In this document: positions 44,377 through 54,466 of the stretch, one piece after another
Layout of the letters: each line of letters starts with the position of its first letter
Position numbering within the stretch: the first letter of the stretch is position 1
NCBI GenBank assembly: GCA_964291275.2
Contig: OZ219799.1
Span: forward strand, 2,666,001-2,730,000
Direction of reading: 5' to 3'
DNA length: 64,000 nucleotides
DNA from: Bin80 sp964291275
Lineage (GTDB): Bacteria > Bacteroidota > Rhodothermia > Rhodothermales > Bin80
The notes under the pieces: model-generated
The model's database searches: none
What the model was told of the DNA's origin: nothing
The model's input: only the letters and a program-made list of their open reading frames with translations
Translations under genes and position numbers: made by a program

Positions 44377-46058
44377 GTCGACGCCATTTTATTGCCGCTT
44401 GTTCTGCCGTAGGGGTAGGGGCAACGATGTTGCCGGATGCTCTTTATCGTCTTGATGCCCCCATCACTGCAGAAACAATTGCATGTGCGGAAGAAATTGC
44501 AGGCATCACACTCACTGAAGAGCAGCGAGACGAGCTCGTAGAGGACTTGGAACAACACTTGGAGAATTACACCTCGGTTCGCGAATTAGCGCTCCCGAAT
44601 AATGTGCCGCCTGCGTTGATGTTTGATCCGCGCATGTCAGGTACACGTCCTCCATCCAGTGTACAGGGAGTTAGATGGGAGCCCGCCCCTGTGGATCGCC
44701 CGTCAAATGACGAGGATATGGCATTCATGCAGGTTGCAGAACTCGCTTACTTACTCAAGTCAAGAGCCGTAACGTCCACAGAGTTGACTGAGCTGTACAT
44801 AGGGCGTCTGAAGCAGTATGATGACCTCCTGCACGCCGTGATCACGTTGACGGAAGACCTGGCTTACCGGCAGTCTGCCCGCGCAGATGTTGAACTTGAC
44901 GCTGGTGTCTGGCGTGGTCCTCTGCATGGAATACCTTGGGGCGCCAAGGATTTGTTGAGTGTCCGTGGCTATCCTACGACTTGGGGAGCAGCACCATACA
45001 AGGATCAGGTACTTGACGAGAACGCAGCTGTCGTAGACCGTTTGGAATCTGCCGGTGCAGTGCTGATTGCGAAGCTGTCACTCGGAGCACTTGCATGGGG
45101 GGATGTCTGGTTTGGAGGTAAAACAAAAAACCCTTGGAATATAGAAGAGGGTTCTAGTGGATCCAGTGCGGGGCCCGGTGCAGCAGTAGCCGCCGGACTG
45201 GTAGGGTTTGCAATTGGGTCGGAGACATTGGGATCGATTGTTTCGCCGTCTACGAGAAATGGTGTAACCGGGCATCGTCCGACTTATGGTCTGGTGAGTC
45301 GGCACGGGGCTATGACATTGTCCTGGAGTATGGACAAACTTGGACCCATGGCACGCTCAGCACTTGACTGTGCGCTAGTGTTTGAAGCTGTCCGTGGGGC
45401 AGATACACCAGATTTGGTTACTATTAATGCCCCCTTCCCATTCTCATTGGAGAAGGACGTGAGCGCTCTTAGCGTAGGGTACGTGCAGAAAGCTTTTGAG
45501 TCCGACTATTCTGGAAAAACGAGGGATTTAGCAACTCTGGACGTCTTGCGTAATATGGGTGTCGAGCTCATTCCAATTGAGCTTCCCGATGATCTGCCCA
45601 TTGATGCCATGTTAACAACCTTGGGCGTTGAAGCAGCGGCTGCATTTGACACGCTAACATTAAGTAAAGAGGTTGATCAGATGGTGCGGCAAGGTGAAGG
45701 GACATGGCCGCACGAATTTCGTGTGAACCGTTTTGTGCCGGCAGTTGAGTTCTTACAGGCTTCGAGATGCCGCTGGCTCCTTATGCAGCGCATGAATACT
45801 GTGATGCAGGAGGTGGATGTGTTTGTATCACCGTCCTTTGGAGGTCGCACATTGCCAATAACAAATCTGACCGGTCACCCATGTGTGACGGTACCCAATG
45901 GGTTTGATGCATTGGAGTCAGACACGGACTCTCCACGGCGCAGGCCTCGCAGCATTACCTTTGCTGGTCCGCTGTACGCTGATGCCGACGTGCTGCGGCT
46001 TGCGAGTGCTTTTCAATCTGCCACAGACTTTCATCTGCGGCGACCACCAATCAACTGA
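44367..46058 (+). CDS. Amidase (GatA-type signature), exported
   Basis: 563 residues. The N-terminus PISRRHFIAACSAVGVGAT fits a twin-arginine signal, so the protein probably acts outside the cytoplasm. The amidase domain begins near 120: catalytic Lys in GIPWGAKDLLSVRG, then the Ser-rich block NIEEGSSGSSAGPGAAVA (cis-Ser and nucleophile Ser) and ETLGSIVSPSTRNGVTG. The family hydrolyses amides; the substrate is not predictable. This is not GatA of the tRNA amidotransferase, given the signal and long N-terminal extension. Complete. Confidence 0.9.
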   Translation: MPISRRHFIAACSAVGVGATMLPDALYRLDAPITAETIACAEEIAGITLTEEQRDELVEDLEQHLENYTSVRELALPNNVPPALMFDPRMSGTRPPSSVQGVRWEPAPVDRPSNDEDMAFMQVAELAYLLKSRAVTSTELTELYIGRLKQYDDLLHAVITLTEDLAYRQSARADVELDAGVWRGPLHGIPWGAKDLLSVRGYPTTWGAAPYKDQVLDENAAVVDRLESAGAVLIAKLSLGALAWGDVWFGGKTKNPWNIEEGSSGSSAGPGAAVAAGLVGFAIGSETLGSIVSPSTRNGVTGHRPTYGLVSRHGAMTLSWSMDKLGPMARSALDCALVFEAVRGADTPDLVTINAPFPFSLEKDVSALSVGYVQKAFESDYSGKTRDLATLDVLRNMGVELIPIELPDDLPIDAMLTTLGVEAAAAFDTLTLSKEVDQMVRQGEGTWPHEFRVNRFVPAVEFLQASRCRWLLMQRMNTVMQEVDVFVSPSFGGRTLPITNLTGHPCVTVPNGFDALESDTDSPRRRPRSITFAGPLYADADVLRLASAFQSATDFHLRRPPIN

Positions 46059-46682
46059 TAGTCAAGGCTCCTGTTAGTGGCACTGCTGGGGTATGCCGAG
46101 CTTTTGGCTCTCGGAAACACTTGAGAGGGCACTATTTCACTTGCGTTAGTGCTATGTGTGTTTCCTAGAATTTGGTCGAATGTAGGATTGTGACCTGATT
46201 GGTGTTCGGATTTTTTCCATTCATGCGAGGTATAGTGAGTGCAGATCGTGTTCAACTTAGGTAGCACGGAGATAGTACTTCGATGCACGGCTTGGACGGA
46301 CATGGCTGACGCCACACACATGGTGGTGAGCTTCCTCCTCGGGGAGGATCTAGCGGTGAGGAACAACTCCATGAACTTCTCCTTCGCACCGGGCGCGGAT
46401 CGGGGACTCTCAGCGACTCATCTTTCCTTGGAAAGAACAGCTTCTGCCAATCTCAAACGTAATCTCGAATCCAGTCTCACGCCCCAGCTAGATACATTTG
46501 AAAGCCTCTATTGACTGTTCTCGCCATCGCACAGAATCAACCAAATAGCTACCATACAGGTTTGGAGGGGAGAGAGTGGGACTGCAAATGAACGTTTTCT
46601 ATAATCACATGTACTCTCTGGGCAATCCCACATATGCTTGCATTTTGTTCGGTTTTTCGCTGAATTTTTTTGTATTTATATC
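46059..46682. other. About 620 bp without a supported gene
   Basis: Opposed frames at 46239-46514 (plus) and 46031-46372 (minus) are open but resemble no family I know. The stretch ends at the GTAG duplication of the IS1182-like element; the next host DNA after that element leads into queA. Confidence 0.4.
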
Positions 46683-47391
46683 GTAGGAGCTAGTTGCAAA
46701 ACCCATTTTGTTGCAACTGGTGAATCGGCCAATTCGGGACATAAATGGGTCTGATTTTCTTGGAATACGTGAATGATTGGCCTGTGTTCACCGCTTTCTT
46801 CGAAGCTGTGGGTGATTGGCCTTCAACGAGGTGTTAACTTGGAGAATTTTGTCCACGATCCGTGCGGACTCTACGCATCGATCCCACGGCTTCTGTATTC
46901 CAGAACCCCCCAATTCTGTACGTGACCACTCGACGATCCGGTTTAGTGGACCATCCGCAGCAGTTGATCCACCGTGAGCACAACAATTCCAAACATCAGG
47001 TGACACATCACTTTGCTGTGCCCACGCACCCGTACATGGCGTCCACCAAACTCATCTTTGAGTCGTCCAAAGACCCGCTCCACGGTCGAACGTTCCTTGT
47101 AGCGCGCCCGCTCAGGTGGAATAAACCCGGCACTGCGCTGTGCCTTCTGCTCACGACGGTGCGCCGCCTTTCGATTACGCGGATTCGTGTCAATGATCGG
47201 CACATGTCCCGCTGCCGTACTGTGTGCGTGAATCTCCTTCGCGTCATACGCACTATCCATGAGATCATAGCAGTTGTCCACCCGCTCACCCGTCATGGTC
47301 GCCAATGGAATGGCCGCTTGGCTATCGTGCAGGGACGCGGAAGATAGCATACAGCTGATCGGAATCCCGCCGTCTGCTGCATCTATATGTA

Positions 47392-49301
47392 GTGCTTGCC
47401 AGAAAATGATTTTGGTCGTGGGATGATACGATGAATTCGGGTATTTGGGAGCAGATTTGGTCATTTTTGGTGGATTTGGTCAGGATTTAGCGTGTATTTG
47501 GGGCTCTCATCGCATAGTCGTCGTCCGCGTAGGAGGTTGAATGAATTTGCGAATCTGGCGGCAATTTTGGGGGAGGAGGTCTGATTTGGGCGTTTAAGCG
47601 TGTACATTCGCCCCTTTGTTGCCATGCGAGTAGTAATGGAAGCCCAACGCGCGTTTGGGCAGGTTCCGATTGAAGAGATCGAGCTTGACCCCCGAAGCCG
47701 GGATGACATTCCGGTGGTATTGCGAGGTTTGCTTTCGATTTACAAGAATGCAAAGACGCGAGCGAAGATTTTCGAGCTTTTGGAAGGGGGCGTGGCTTCG
47801 GGAGTCAGTCACAAATTGGGCCGCCGTGGGATGGAACTGTGGAGGATTTTTGTTCTGGGGATGATGAAGCAGGCCCTTAATTGCGATTTCGATCGACTGA
47901 CGCATATGGCGAACTACGACAAGCTCCTGCGCCAGATGCTTGGGCATGGTGGTTGGCGCGAGGGAACGGAACCAGAATACCATGTACAGACGATTCTGGA
48001 CAATGTGAGTTTGTTATCGGAGGAGTTACTGGGCAAGCTCAACAAGGTCGTGGTGGCGCATGGGCACGCAGAGCTTACGAAGAAGGCCCGTCAGGAGGGG
48101 TTACGTTGCAGAGTAGATTCAGCGGTGACGAAGACGCATGTACATTGGCCTACGGATGTCAGTCTGCTAAGGGATGCGGTGGGTTGTTTGCTTCGGGCGT
48201 CCGCACGTATGAGCCGCGCGCACGGCATGCCGGGCTGGCGCAAGGCGTCGGATTGGGAAAAGCGGCTTGATCGTTTGTTTCAAGGGGTACGCAGGTCACG
48301 GGGCTGGCGTCGTCGTGATCGGGTGCGCAAATACCTGTGCCACTGCAGAAAGCTGGTGAAGAAGGCGTTGGCTTCGCAGCGGAGGTTGGGGGCAGATTGC
48401 AGTGATCGGTGGCTGCACTACCTGGGATGCAGCTTAACACTGATCGATCAGGTGGATCGGCGGTTGCTCAGGGGCGAAAAGATTCCGCATTCGGAGAAGA
48501 TTTTCTCAGTTCACGAGCCGCATACGCGTTGGATCAGCAAAGGTAAGGCGGGGGTACAGGCGGAGTTGGGACTCCCGGTCTGCGTCTTGGAGGACCAGCA
48601 TCAGTACATTCTTCACTACCGGGTGCTCTACGAGGGGGTAGATTCGTCGATGATCGTGGATTTTTTACGGGAGGCCAAGACGCTGTACCCGTCCCTGACT
48701 TCGTGCAGTATGGATACGGGGTATTCATCGGAACACAACCGGCGCGCATTGGAGCAAATTCTGGAACTGGTGATTATGCCGAAGCGGGGTCGTTTAAGTC
48801 ATGCGGACAAGGCGCGCGCATCCGTCCCGGACTTTGTGGAGGGTCGTCGTCAGCATCCGGCGGTAGAATCCGCGATCAACAATTTGAACCAGCGCGGACT
48901 GGACTTGGTGCGTACGCATGGTAAGGCGGGGTTTGGTCGCACGGTGGCGCTCTCTGTGGTCGCGGCCAACATGCATCGTCTTGGCTTGCAGTTGAAGCGG
49001 AAAGAGGAGCGGCTCAAACGCTGGCATCAGGCCCGAAAACGAGCGGCGTAGCGCCGCTGTAATCCTACCGAAGGAATTTGGACAGGCTCCGCCATAAGCG
49101 GAAAGGCAGACATACGTCGGGTTGGCACGCATGGTCGCGTCCCAGCTGCATCGGAGAGCAAAAAATGTCTTCCAGTGACCATTCAGCAAGCCGAAAGGCA
49201 CCTGATTCCCCCGAAACTCCACCAACGACGCCACAATTATGGGCCCAGATTGTTATGAGTATAGCAAGAATCGCAAAAATGACCTATTCTCTGACAAGCA
49301 C
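47392..49301 (+). mobile_element. ISNCY-like insertion sequence
   Basis: 1910 bp with short inverted ends GTGCTTGCCAG and GTGCTTGTCAG, flanked by the 6-bp duplication TATGTA (47386-47391, 49302-49307). Comparison with copy 1 of the host element (CTATATGTAGCTTATA at 17177 onward) confirms the site. The size and short duplication suggest the ISDol1 group of ISNCY, by recollection only. Confidence 0.88.
47624..49051 (+). CDS. ISNCY-like transposase
   Basis: About 475 residues from the ATG at 47624; a GTG at 47600 could add eight. The N-terminal half has LWRIFVLGMMKQALNCDFDRL and LLRQMLGH, and the core has D in RCRVDSAVTKTHVHWPTD, D in SCSMDTGYSSEHN and E in PAVESAINNLNQRGLD, a plausible DDE set. 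The C-terminus is strongly basic (RKEERLKRWHQARKRAA). The frame is intact, so it may be active. Confidence 0.85.
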   Translation: MRVVMEAQRAFGQVPIEEIELDPRSRDDIPVVLRGLLSIYKNAKTRAKIFELLEGGVASGVSHKLGRRGMELWRIFVLGMMKQALNCDFDRLTHMANYDKLLRQMLGHGGWREGTEPEYHVQTILDNVSLLSEELLGKLNKVVVAHGHAELTKKARQEGLRCRVDSAVTKTHVHWPTDVSLLRDAVGCLLRASARMSRAHGMPGWRKASDWEKRLDRLFQGVRRSRGWRRRDRVRKYLCHCRKLVKKALASQRRLGADCSDRWLHYLGCSLTLIDQVDRRLLRGEKIPHSEKIFSVHEPHTRWISKGKAGVQAELGLPVCVLEDQHQYILHYRVLYEGVDSSMIVDFLREAKTLYPSLTSCSMDTGYSSEHNRRALEQILELVIMPKRGRLSHADKARASVPDFVEGRRQHPAVESAINNLNQRGLDLVRTHGKAGFGRTVALSVVAANMHRLGLQLKRKEERLKRWHQARKRAA

Positions 49302-49996
49302 TATGTAGCTTATATCCCGTCCAGGATTGCGTATGCCCTTTCGCATTTCGCTTGCTCCCCACCGTGCACGCCTTGGGCAAATCCGCCAACATCTCCGCTT
49401 TGTTCATGGTACGCTGGCGCTCCAAACGCGTGGGGACCTTTGGACGTTCCTCCCCCTTCCGTGGACGCCCACGCTTGCGTTTCACCGGTTCCGGCGCCTT
49501 TTTCTTCGGCACCGGCTTCTCTCTTGCCTCAATCGCCGTCGAATCCCGCGAAATATGGCCCACCAACGAATCCGCGTAGCTCTCCTGAATCAAGACTTCG
49601 TGGATCCGTGTCGGTAACTCGGACTCCGCAAACTCCTTGAACGCACGGGAAAATGTGGACGCACTGGGCACATCCCGCTGCCGCGACCAACCACACATCG
49701 ACCGAAGCAATGGGTCCGAAAGTAGGCGCTCTCGCAATCCGGCAGTCGTCGGAATATTCAAGACCATCTTGGCCAAAAACGACCGTGCAAGCGAAACCCG
49801 AGACGCCAGCGGGCGCCCCGGCGTACGGAACGAGGTGCGGGACAGAAAATCCTCTACACACGCCATCTCGAATACCAACAACAACTTCTGGTACCGTTTG
49901 GGCAACGAACCAAATTCCTCCTCCACCCAAGGAAACAATTCTCGTTGGCAGGCAATATAAAAAACCTCGTATTTTCTTCCTAAGGGACCTGGGAGA

Positions 49997-51891
49997 GTGT
50001 GCCACGAAGTACACGGAGGTGAGTCAATGACATAGCCGAAATGTACGAACTGTATAAGGGATGGGGGACGGCCCCCCGCAATCGCCGTGCAGGCGGAGGT
50101 TGCAAACCGCCCACAGCTGCTGCACTAAAGAGGTGTGGTGGTGAGCGTGCTGGGAAAAGGCAGGTGTAGGAACCTGTCAGGTGAGAGTCGTAGAGTCGAA
50201 CGCAAGTGAATCACGGATGACGTGTCGAAAGTCCTTAGAAGATGGTCAAAACCGGGGTATTCTCCTGATCCCGGGACGAGGTTGGCGGGGACCTGCTTAC
50301 TGGCCAACCGGCCTCCGGCATAAACGTGGCGAGAATGCGACTTGGGCCCTTATACGGAACGTGGGAACGTGTCGGAGTGATGAGAAGGGAGCGTGGCAAG
50401 CAGGCAGTACCTGTAAGCCATTGAGTACCAAGGCACTCCACACGGGCGGATCACCTCGTAGTAGTGATGAGACTCCTGTAACGGGAGAGGAGCGAAGGGG
50501 GTGAACCATGCAGCAGGACGCGAGGAAGCAACCGAAAGGGAGGACTTCAACGCAAAACGCAAAGCCGTTTCCAGTGACCAAGCGACAAGTTTGGGAGGCG
50601 TGGAAGCGTGTAAAGGCGAACCAAGGCGGGGCGGGGATCGATGCGCAGTCCATCGCAGATTTCGAGGCCAAGCTTGCGGATAATCTCTACAAGCTCTGGA
50701 ATCGAATGGCATCGGGCAGTTATCATCCACAGCCGGTGCGACGGGTAAATATTCCGAAGTCGGACGGAGGCGTCCGGCCCTTGGGAATCCCAACCGTTGC
50801 GGATCGGGTGGCACAGATGGTGGTGAAGCAGGTTTTGGAGCCGGAACTGGAACGAGAGTTCCATCCCGATTCCTATGGATACCGACCGAACAAATCGGCC
50901 CATGACGCACTCCGGCAGACGCGAACGCGATGCTGGAAGCGGGCCTGGGTACTGGACATGGATATCAAATCTTATTTTGATACGATAGACCATGCTCTGT
51001 TGATGAAAGCGGTCCGGCTACACACGGATCAGAAGTGGGTGCTCTTATATATAGAGCGTTGGCTGACGGCACCGGTGATTCATCCAGACGGGACGGAAGA
51101 GGCTCGGGATGTTGGGACCCCGCAGGGCGGGGTAATCAGTCCGCTGCTGGCCAATCTGTTTCTGCATTACGCGTTTGATAAATGGATGGAACGGAGGTAT
51201 TCGCACATTCCATTTGAGCGGTATGCAGACGACATCGTATGCCATTGCACGACAAAGAAGCAAGCGCGCTACCTCTGGAAGGTGCTGAGGGAACGCTTTA
51301 AGGCTTGCAACTTAACCTTGCACCCAGTGAAAACCAAGATTGTATACTGCAAGCAGGCATACTTTCGGGGTTCATTTCCAAACACTTCGTTCGATTTTCT
51401 GGGGTATACGTTTCGACCGCGGAAGACACGGAGTCGGAGGGGGAGGAATTTTCTTGGGTTCAATCCGGCGATAAGTCGGAAGGCGATGAAGGCCGTACAA
51501 GAGACGATCCATGGTTGGAGGTTGGCTCGAATGAGTCCACACCCGATTACGTACATAGCGGGCAAGATCAATGCCACGGTACGTGGATGGATTGATTATT
51601 ACGGTGCGTTCTTTAAATCAGCATTAAGGCGGCCATTGGAAGGCATTGACCGTCACCTAACACGGTGGCTAATGCGGAAATATAAACGTTTCCGTGGTCG
51701 GTGGCTTCGGGCGTTTACGTGGTTAATAGAGCGTGCTCGTCGGGATTCGGGATTGTTCGTGCACTGGGAGTTTCTTCATGGTTCACCTTTATTCAATTCC
51801 GAACGGCTGCATGGTAGGAGCCGTGTGAGTTGAGAGGCTCACGCACGGTTCTGTGAGGGCCGGGGGGTGAGATTCCCCCCGGCTACTTGAC
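49997..51891 (+). mobile_element. Group II intron with maturase, copy 2
   Basis: 1895 nt, starts GTGTGCCACGAAG and ends CTACTTGAC, the same length and position in the host element as the copy at 17874-19768, with only a few base changes (for example A to T near 50222). The shared position shows that it travelled with the IS rather than inserting twice. Confidence 0.88.
50508..51833 (+). CDS. ltrA: Group II intron reverse transcriptase/maturase (copy 2)
   Basis: 441 residues, apparently identical in protein sequence to the copy at 18385-19710: DIKSYFDTID, TPQGGVISPLLAN, YADD at 239-242 and the same maturase end with no endonuclease domain. The one silent change noticed lies in the codon after YADDI. 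Intact, while the surrounding transposase is decayed, which suggests either recent copying or selection on the intron protein. Confidence 0.95.
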   Translation: MQQDARKQPKGRTSTQNAKPFPVTKRQVWEAWKRVKANQGGAGIDAQSIADFEAKLADNLYKLWNRMASGSYHPQPVRRVNIPKSDGGVRPLGIPTVADRVAQMVVKQVLEPELEREFHPDSYGYRPNKSAHDALRQTRTRCWKRAWVLDMDIKSYFDTIDHALLMKAVRLHTDQKWVLLYIERWLTAPVIHPDGTEEARDVGTPQGGVISPLLANLFLHYAFDKWMERRYSHIPFERYADDIVCHCTTKKQARYLWKVLRERFKACNLTLHPVKTKIVYCKQAYFRGSFPNTSFDFLGYTFRPRKTRSRRGRNFLGFNPAISRKAMKAVQETIHGWRLARMSPHPITYIAGKINATVRGWIDYYGAFFKSALRRPLEGIDRHLTRWLMRKYKRFRGRWLRAFTWLIERARRDSGLFVHWEFLHGSPLFNSERLHGRSRVS

Positions 51892-52224
51892 CTCCGGTTT
51901 TCGTGGAAAATTTCGACACTGATTGATACGAAATCCGGGGGACTCCGGTCCCTTTTTTAGACCTATCGAGGGATGTTCCTATGCTCGGGGCGGATACAAA
52001 TCCCAATCAAAATCGCCTCCTCTACCCGGAGGCACCAACCAGAAACCATGACCTCAAAATTCCAAAAAATCCCCCGATTTGGGAGTTTTGCAACTGGCTC
52101 GTAGTAGACTTAATTTTTCCGGTATAGGATTGCTGATATTTTGGGAATTATACCTTCGACGTGGCTGTATTAGTTTTATGTGCGCCAATTATTGTTATTA
52201 TTAGGGGGCAAAACGAAATAATAA

Positions 52225-53295
52225 ATGTTGGGAAAGCCGCTTGAACGCCTCAAGCTGACTAATTTCAGATATGATGTCCCGCGGCATCTGATTGCCCATT
52301 ACCCGGTTGAGCCTAGGGATTCTGCGCGTATGATGGTGGTCGATCGAGCAACAGGGACCATCGAACATCGCCATTTCTACGATATAGTAGATTATTTCTC
52401 ACCGGACGATGTTTTGGTCGTCAATAACACAAAAGTATTTCCTGCAAGGCTACGGGGTGCGAAGGAAAAGACTGGTGCAAGGATTGAAGTTTTCTTGCTT
52501 AGAGAGCTTAATCCCCAGAGCAGGCTGTGGGATGTAATTGTTGATCCTGCGCGGAAGATTAGAATCGGAAACAAGCTTTTTTTCGGCAGTGGGCTTTCGG
52601 CTGAAGTGATTGATAATACAACCTCACGTGGTCGTACAATTCGCTTCGACTACGATGGCGACAATGCTGCCCTGTATCGCGCGATCCAGAAAGAGGGACG
52701 TACCCCGCTACCGCCGTACATAAAAAGGGAAGTGGAGAAAGCAGATATCGACCGTTATCAGACTATTTTCGCCAAACATCGTGGAGCAGTGGCAGCCCCA
52801 ACGGCAGGGCTTCATTTTACCCCTGAGCTGATAGACAAAATTACCGGCAAAGGGGTGCAGGTAGTTCAGATCACCTTGCATGTCGGACTCGGGACGTTCC
52901 AAAGTGTTGGCGTTGAGGATCTAACGAAGCACCGTATGGGCTTTGAGTATTATCAGATACCCACGGATACAGCTGAAATAGTTAATCTGGCGTTAGATTC
53001 GGATGTAAATAAAGTGACGATATGTGGAACAACAGTAGTACGGGCCGTAGAAGCGAGTCTCACCGTATCGCGTCATTTGAAATCTCAAGAGGGCCGAACG
53101 GATAAGTTTATTTATCCACCGTACGAGTTCGCCGTTACCGAGCGGTTGATTACAAATTTTCATATGCCCAAGAGCACCTTGATGATGCTCACAGCTGCCT
53201 TTGCAGGATTTGAACTGCTCAAGAAAGCTTACGAGATCGCTATTGAGGAGGAGTATCGTCTCTACTCTTTTGGGGATGCCATGTTGATCCTATAG
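52225..53295 (+). CDS. queA: tRNA preQ1(34) S-adenosylmethionine ribosyltransferase-isomerase
   Basis: 356 residues. It transfers and isomerises the ribosyl group of S-adenosylmethionine onto preQ1 in the tRNA wobble position, on the way to queuosine. Family motifs: YDVPRHLIAHYPVEPRDSARM, FPARLRGAKEKTGARIEVFL (shown in part), GRTPLPPYIKRE, YQTIFAKHRGAVAAPTAGLHF and the ending TNFHMPKSTLMMLTAAFAG. A GGGGG stretch about 15 nt before the ATG may be the ribosome binding site. Complete. First gene after the second IS1182-like element; ispD follows closely. Confidence 0.96.
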   Translation: MLGKPLERLKLTNFRYDVPRHLIAHYPVEPRDSARMMVVDRATGTIEHRHFYDIVDYFSPDDVLVVNNTKVFPARLRGAKEKTGARIEVFLLRELNPQSRLWDVIVDPARKIRIGNKLFFGSGLSAEVIDNTTSRGRTIRFDYDGDNAALYRAIQKEGRTPLPPYIKREVEKADIDRYQTIFAKHRGAVAAPTAGLHFTPELIDKITGKGVQVVQITLHVGLGTFQSVGVEDLTKHRMGFEYYQIPTDTAEIVNLALDSDVNKVTICGTTVVRAVEASLTVSRHLKSQEGRTDKFIYPPYEFAVTERLITNFHMPKSTLMMLTAAFAGFELLKKAYEIAIEEEYRLYSFGDAMLIL

Positions 53296-53299
53296 ACAG

Positions 53300-53971
53300 A
53301 TGGTTGCCGCAGTCATTCCGGCAGCAGGCGTGGGCTCACGTCTTGGTGGGCTTCCTAAGCAGATGCGTCTCCTGGGCGGAGCCCCGGTGCTCTTTCGGAC
53401 GGTGTCCGTTTTTGACCAGCATCCAGCTATTTCCAGTATTGTAGTGGTGGCGCATCCGAACTCACTTGATGTCACAAGGGAAATGCTTATGCCCCTGAGT
53501 AGCCCGTGTAGTGTGGTTTCAGGAGGATCAACGAGGCATGAATCTGTGATAGCGGGGTTGAGCGCGATTATGGAAGATGTAGGCATTGTGCTAATTCACG
53601 ATGCAGCACGCCCCTTTGTATCAGATCAGATCATAAATGATGTGATTGAGGCTGTGAAGAATACGGGGGCAGCGGCAGTAGCATCGCCGATTCAGGATAC
53701 AGTACGTTACGGGAACGAGGGCCTGTTTACTAAGACAGCATCCCGTGATGGGCTTTATGCTATGCAAACCCCGCAGGGTTTCAGGCGCAATCTCCTGGTA
53801 AAGGCAACTCATCAAACTGGAGGATATTTGTCAGCAACAGATGATGTTGCTCTGATGCAGCGCATAGGACAACCAGTTCGTATCGTTGAAGGTGATCCTC
53901 GCAATATTAAGATCACGACCCCGTCTGACTGGGAATGGGCACAGAAAATGTGGGCCCAGAGGAATAGCTGA
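53300..53971 (+). CDS. ispD: 2-C-methyl-D-erythritol 4-phosphate cytidylyltransferase
   Basis: 223 residues. Couples CTP with methylerythritol phosphate in the MEP isoprenoid pathway. The CTP-binding loop AVIPAAGVGSRLGGLPKQM is at the N-terminus, VLIHDAARPFVS holds the metal-binding Asp, and IVEGDPRNIKITTPSDWEWA closes the domain. Starts 4 bp after queA; its stop overlaps the ispF start (TGATG). Confidence 0.97.
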   Translation: MVAAVIPAAGVGSRLGGLPKQMRLLGGAPVLFRTVSVFDQHPAISSIVVVAHPNSLDVTREMLMPLSSPCSVVSGGSTRHESVIAGLSAIMEDVGIVLIHDAARPFVSDQIINDVIEAVKNTGAAAVASPIQDTVRYGNEGLFTKTASRDGLYAMQTPQGFRRNLLVKATHQTGGYLSATDDVALMQRIGQPVRIVEGDPRNIKITTPSDWEWAQKMWAQRNS

Positions 53972-54459
53972 TGGCTTCGAGAGTGGGGATTGGTTATGAT
54001 ATGCATCAACTGGTGGCGGACCGACCACTTATTCTTGGTGGAGTACAAATCTCTCATCCTCTTGGTTTGGCAGGACATTCCGATGCCGATGTATTGCTAC
54101 ATGCCATCTGTGATGCTTTGTTGGGGGCGGCTGCACTCGGGGATATCGGAGTACATTTTCCAGATTCGGACCTATGCTGGAAGGGAGCAGACAGCAGGAT
54201 ACTGCTCCATAAAGTAAATGAATTAGTATCGGAAGCAGGCTACAGTGTCGCAAATGTAGATGCAACCATTATCATTGAGCGCCCAAAACTGCGTCCACAC
54301 ATTGAGTCCATGCGTCGTACAATAGCTGGTGATTTGATGATCACACTCGAGCAGGTCTCAATAAAAGCCACCACGTCTGAGAGACTGGGGATCATTGGGC
54401 GCGAAGAAGCTGCGGCAGCTTGTGCAGTGTGTCTACTCACTGGATCCGTCGTACCGTAG
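53971..54459 (+). CDS. ispF: 2-C-methyl-D-erythritol 2,4-cyclodiphosphate synthase
   Basis: 162 residues. Makes the cyclic diphosphate of the MEP pathway. GIGYDMHQLV supplies the zinc-binding Asp and His near residues 8-11, GHSDADVLLHAICDALLGAAA supplies the next metal and substrate residues, and IKATTSERLGIIGREEAA is the conserved C-terminal block. Sits directly after ispD, as often, although the two act two steps apart. Confidence 0.97.
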   Translation: MASRVGIGYDMHQLVADRPLILGGVQISHPLGLAGHSDADVLLHAICDALLGAAALGDIGVHFPDSDLCWKGADSRILLHKVNELVSEAGYSVANVDATIIIERPKLRPHIESMRRTIAGDLMITLEQVSIKATTSERLGIIGREEAAAACAVCLLTGSVVP

Positions 54460-54466
54460 GTCTGTT

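Larger units (their letters stand above)
46943..49990 (-). pseudogene. IS1182/IS5-like transposase (copy 2), multiply broken
   Basis: Same gene as 16737-17867. Three lesions are visible: an IS inserted at 47392-49301 after the codons for SWTGYKL; one extra A in the run at about 49960 (AAAAAA versus AAAAA in copy 1), which shifts the frame after about 12 codons; and loss of the start codon (CAT to CCT on the plus strand at about 49989). No functional product is expected, so this copy must have moved before decay or used transposase from elsewhere. Confidence 0.9.
46687..52100 (-). mobile_element. IS1182-like element carrying a group II intron, copy 2 (with nested IS)
   Basis: Ends GAGCTAGTTGCAAAAC and GAGCCAGTTGCAAAAC (right, reverse complement), flanked by GTAG (46683-46686, 52101-52104). 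It contains an ISNCY-like element at 47392-49301. Without that and its 6-bp duplication the length is 3498 bp, the same as copy 1, with only scattered differences. Confidence 0.93.
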
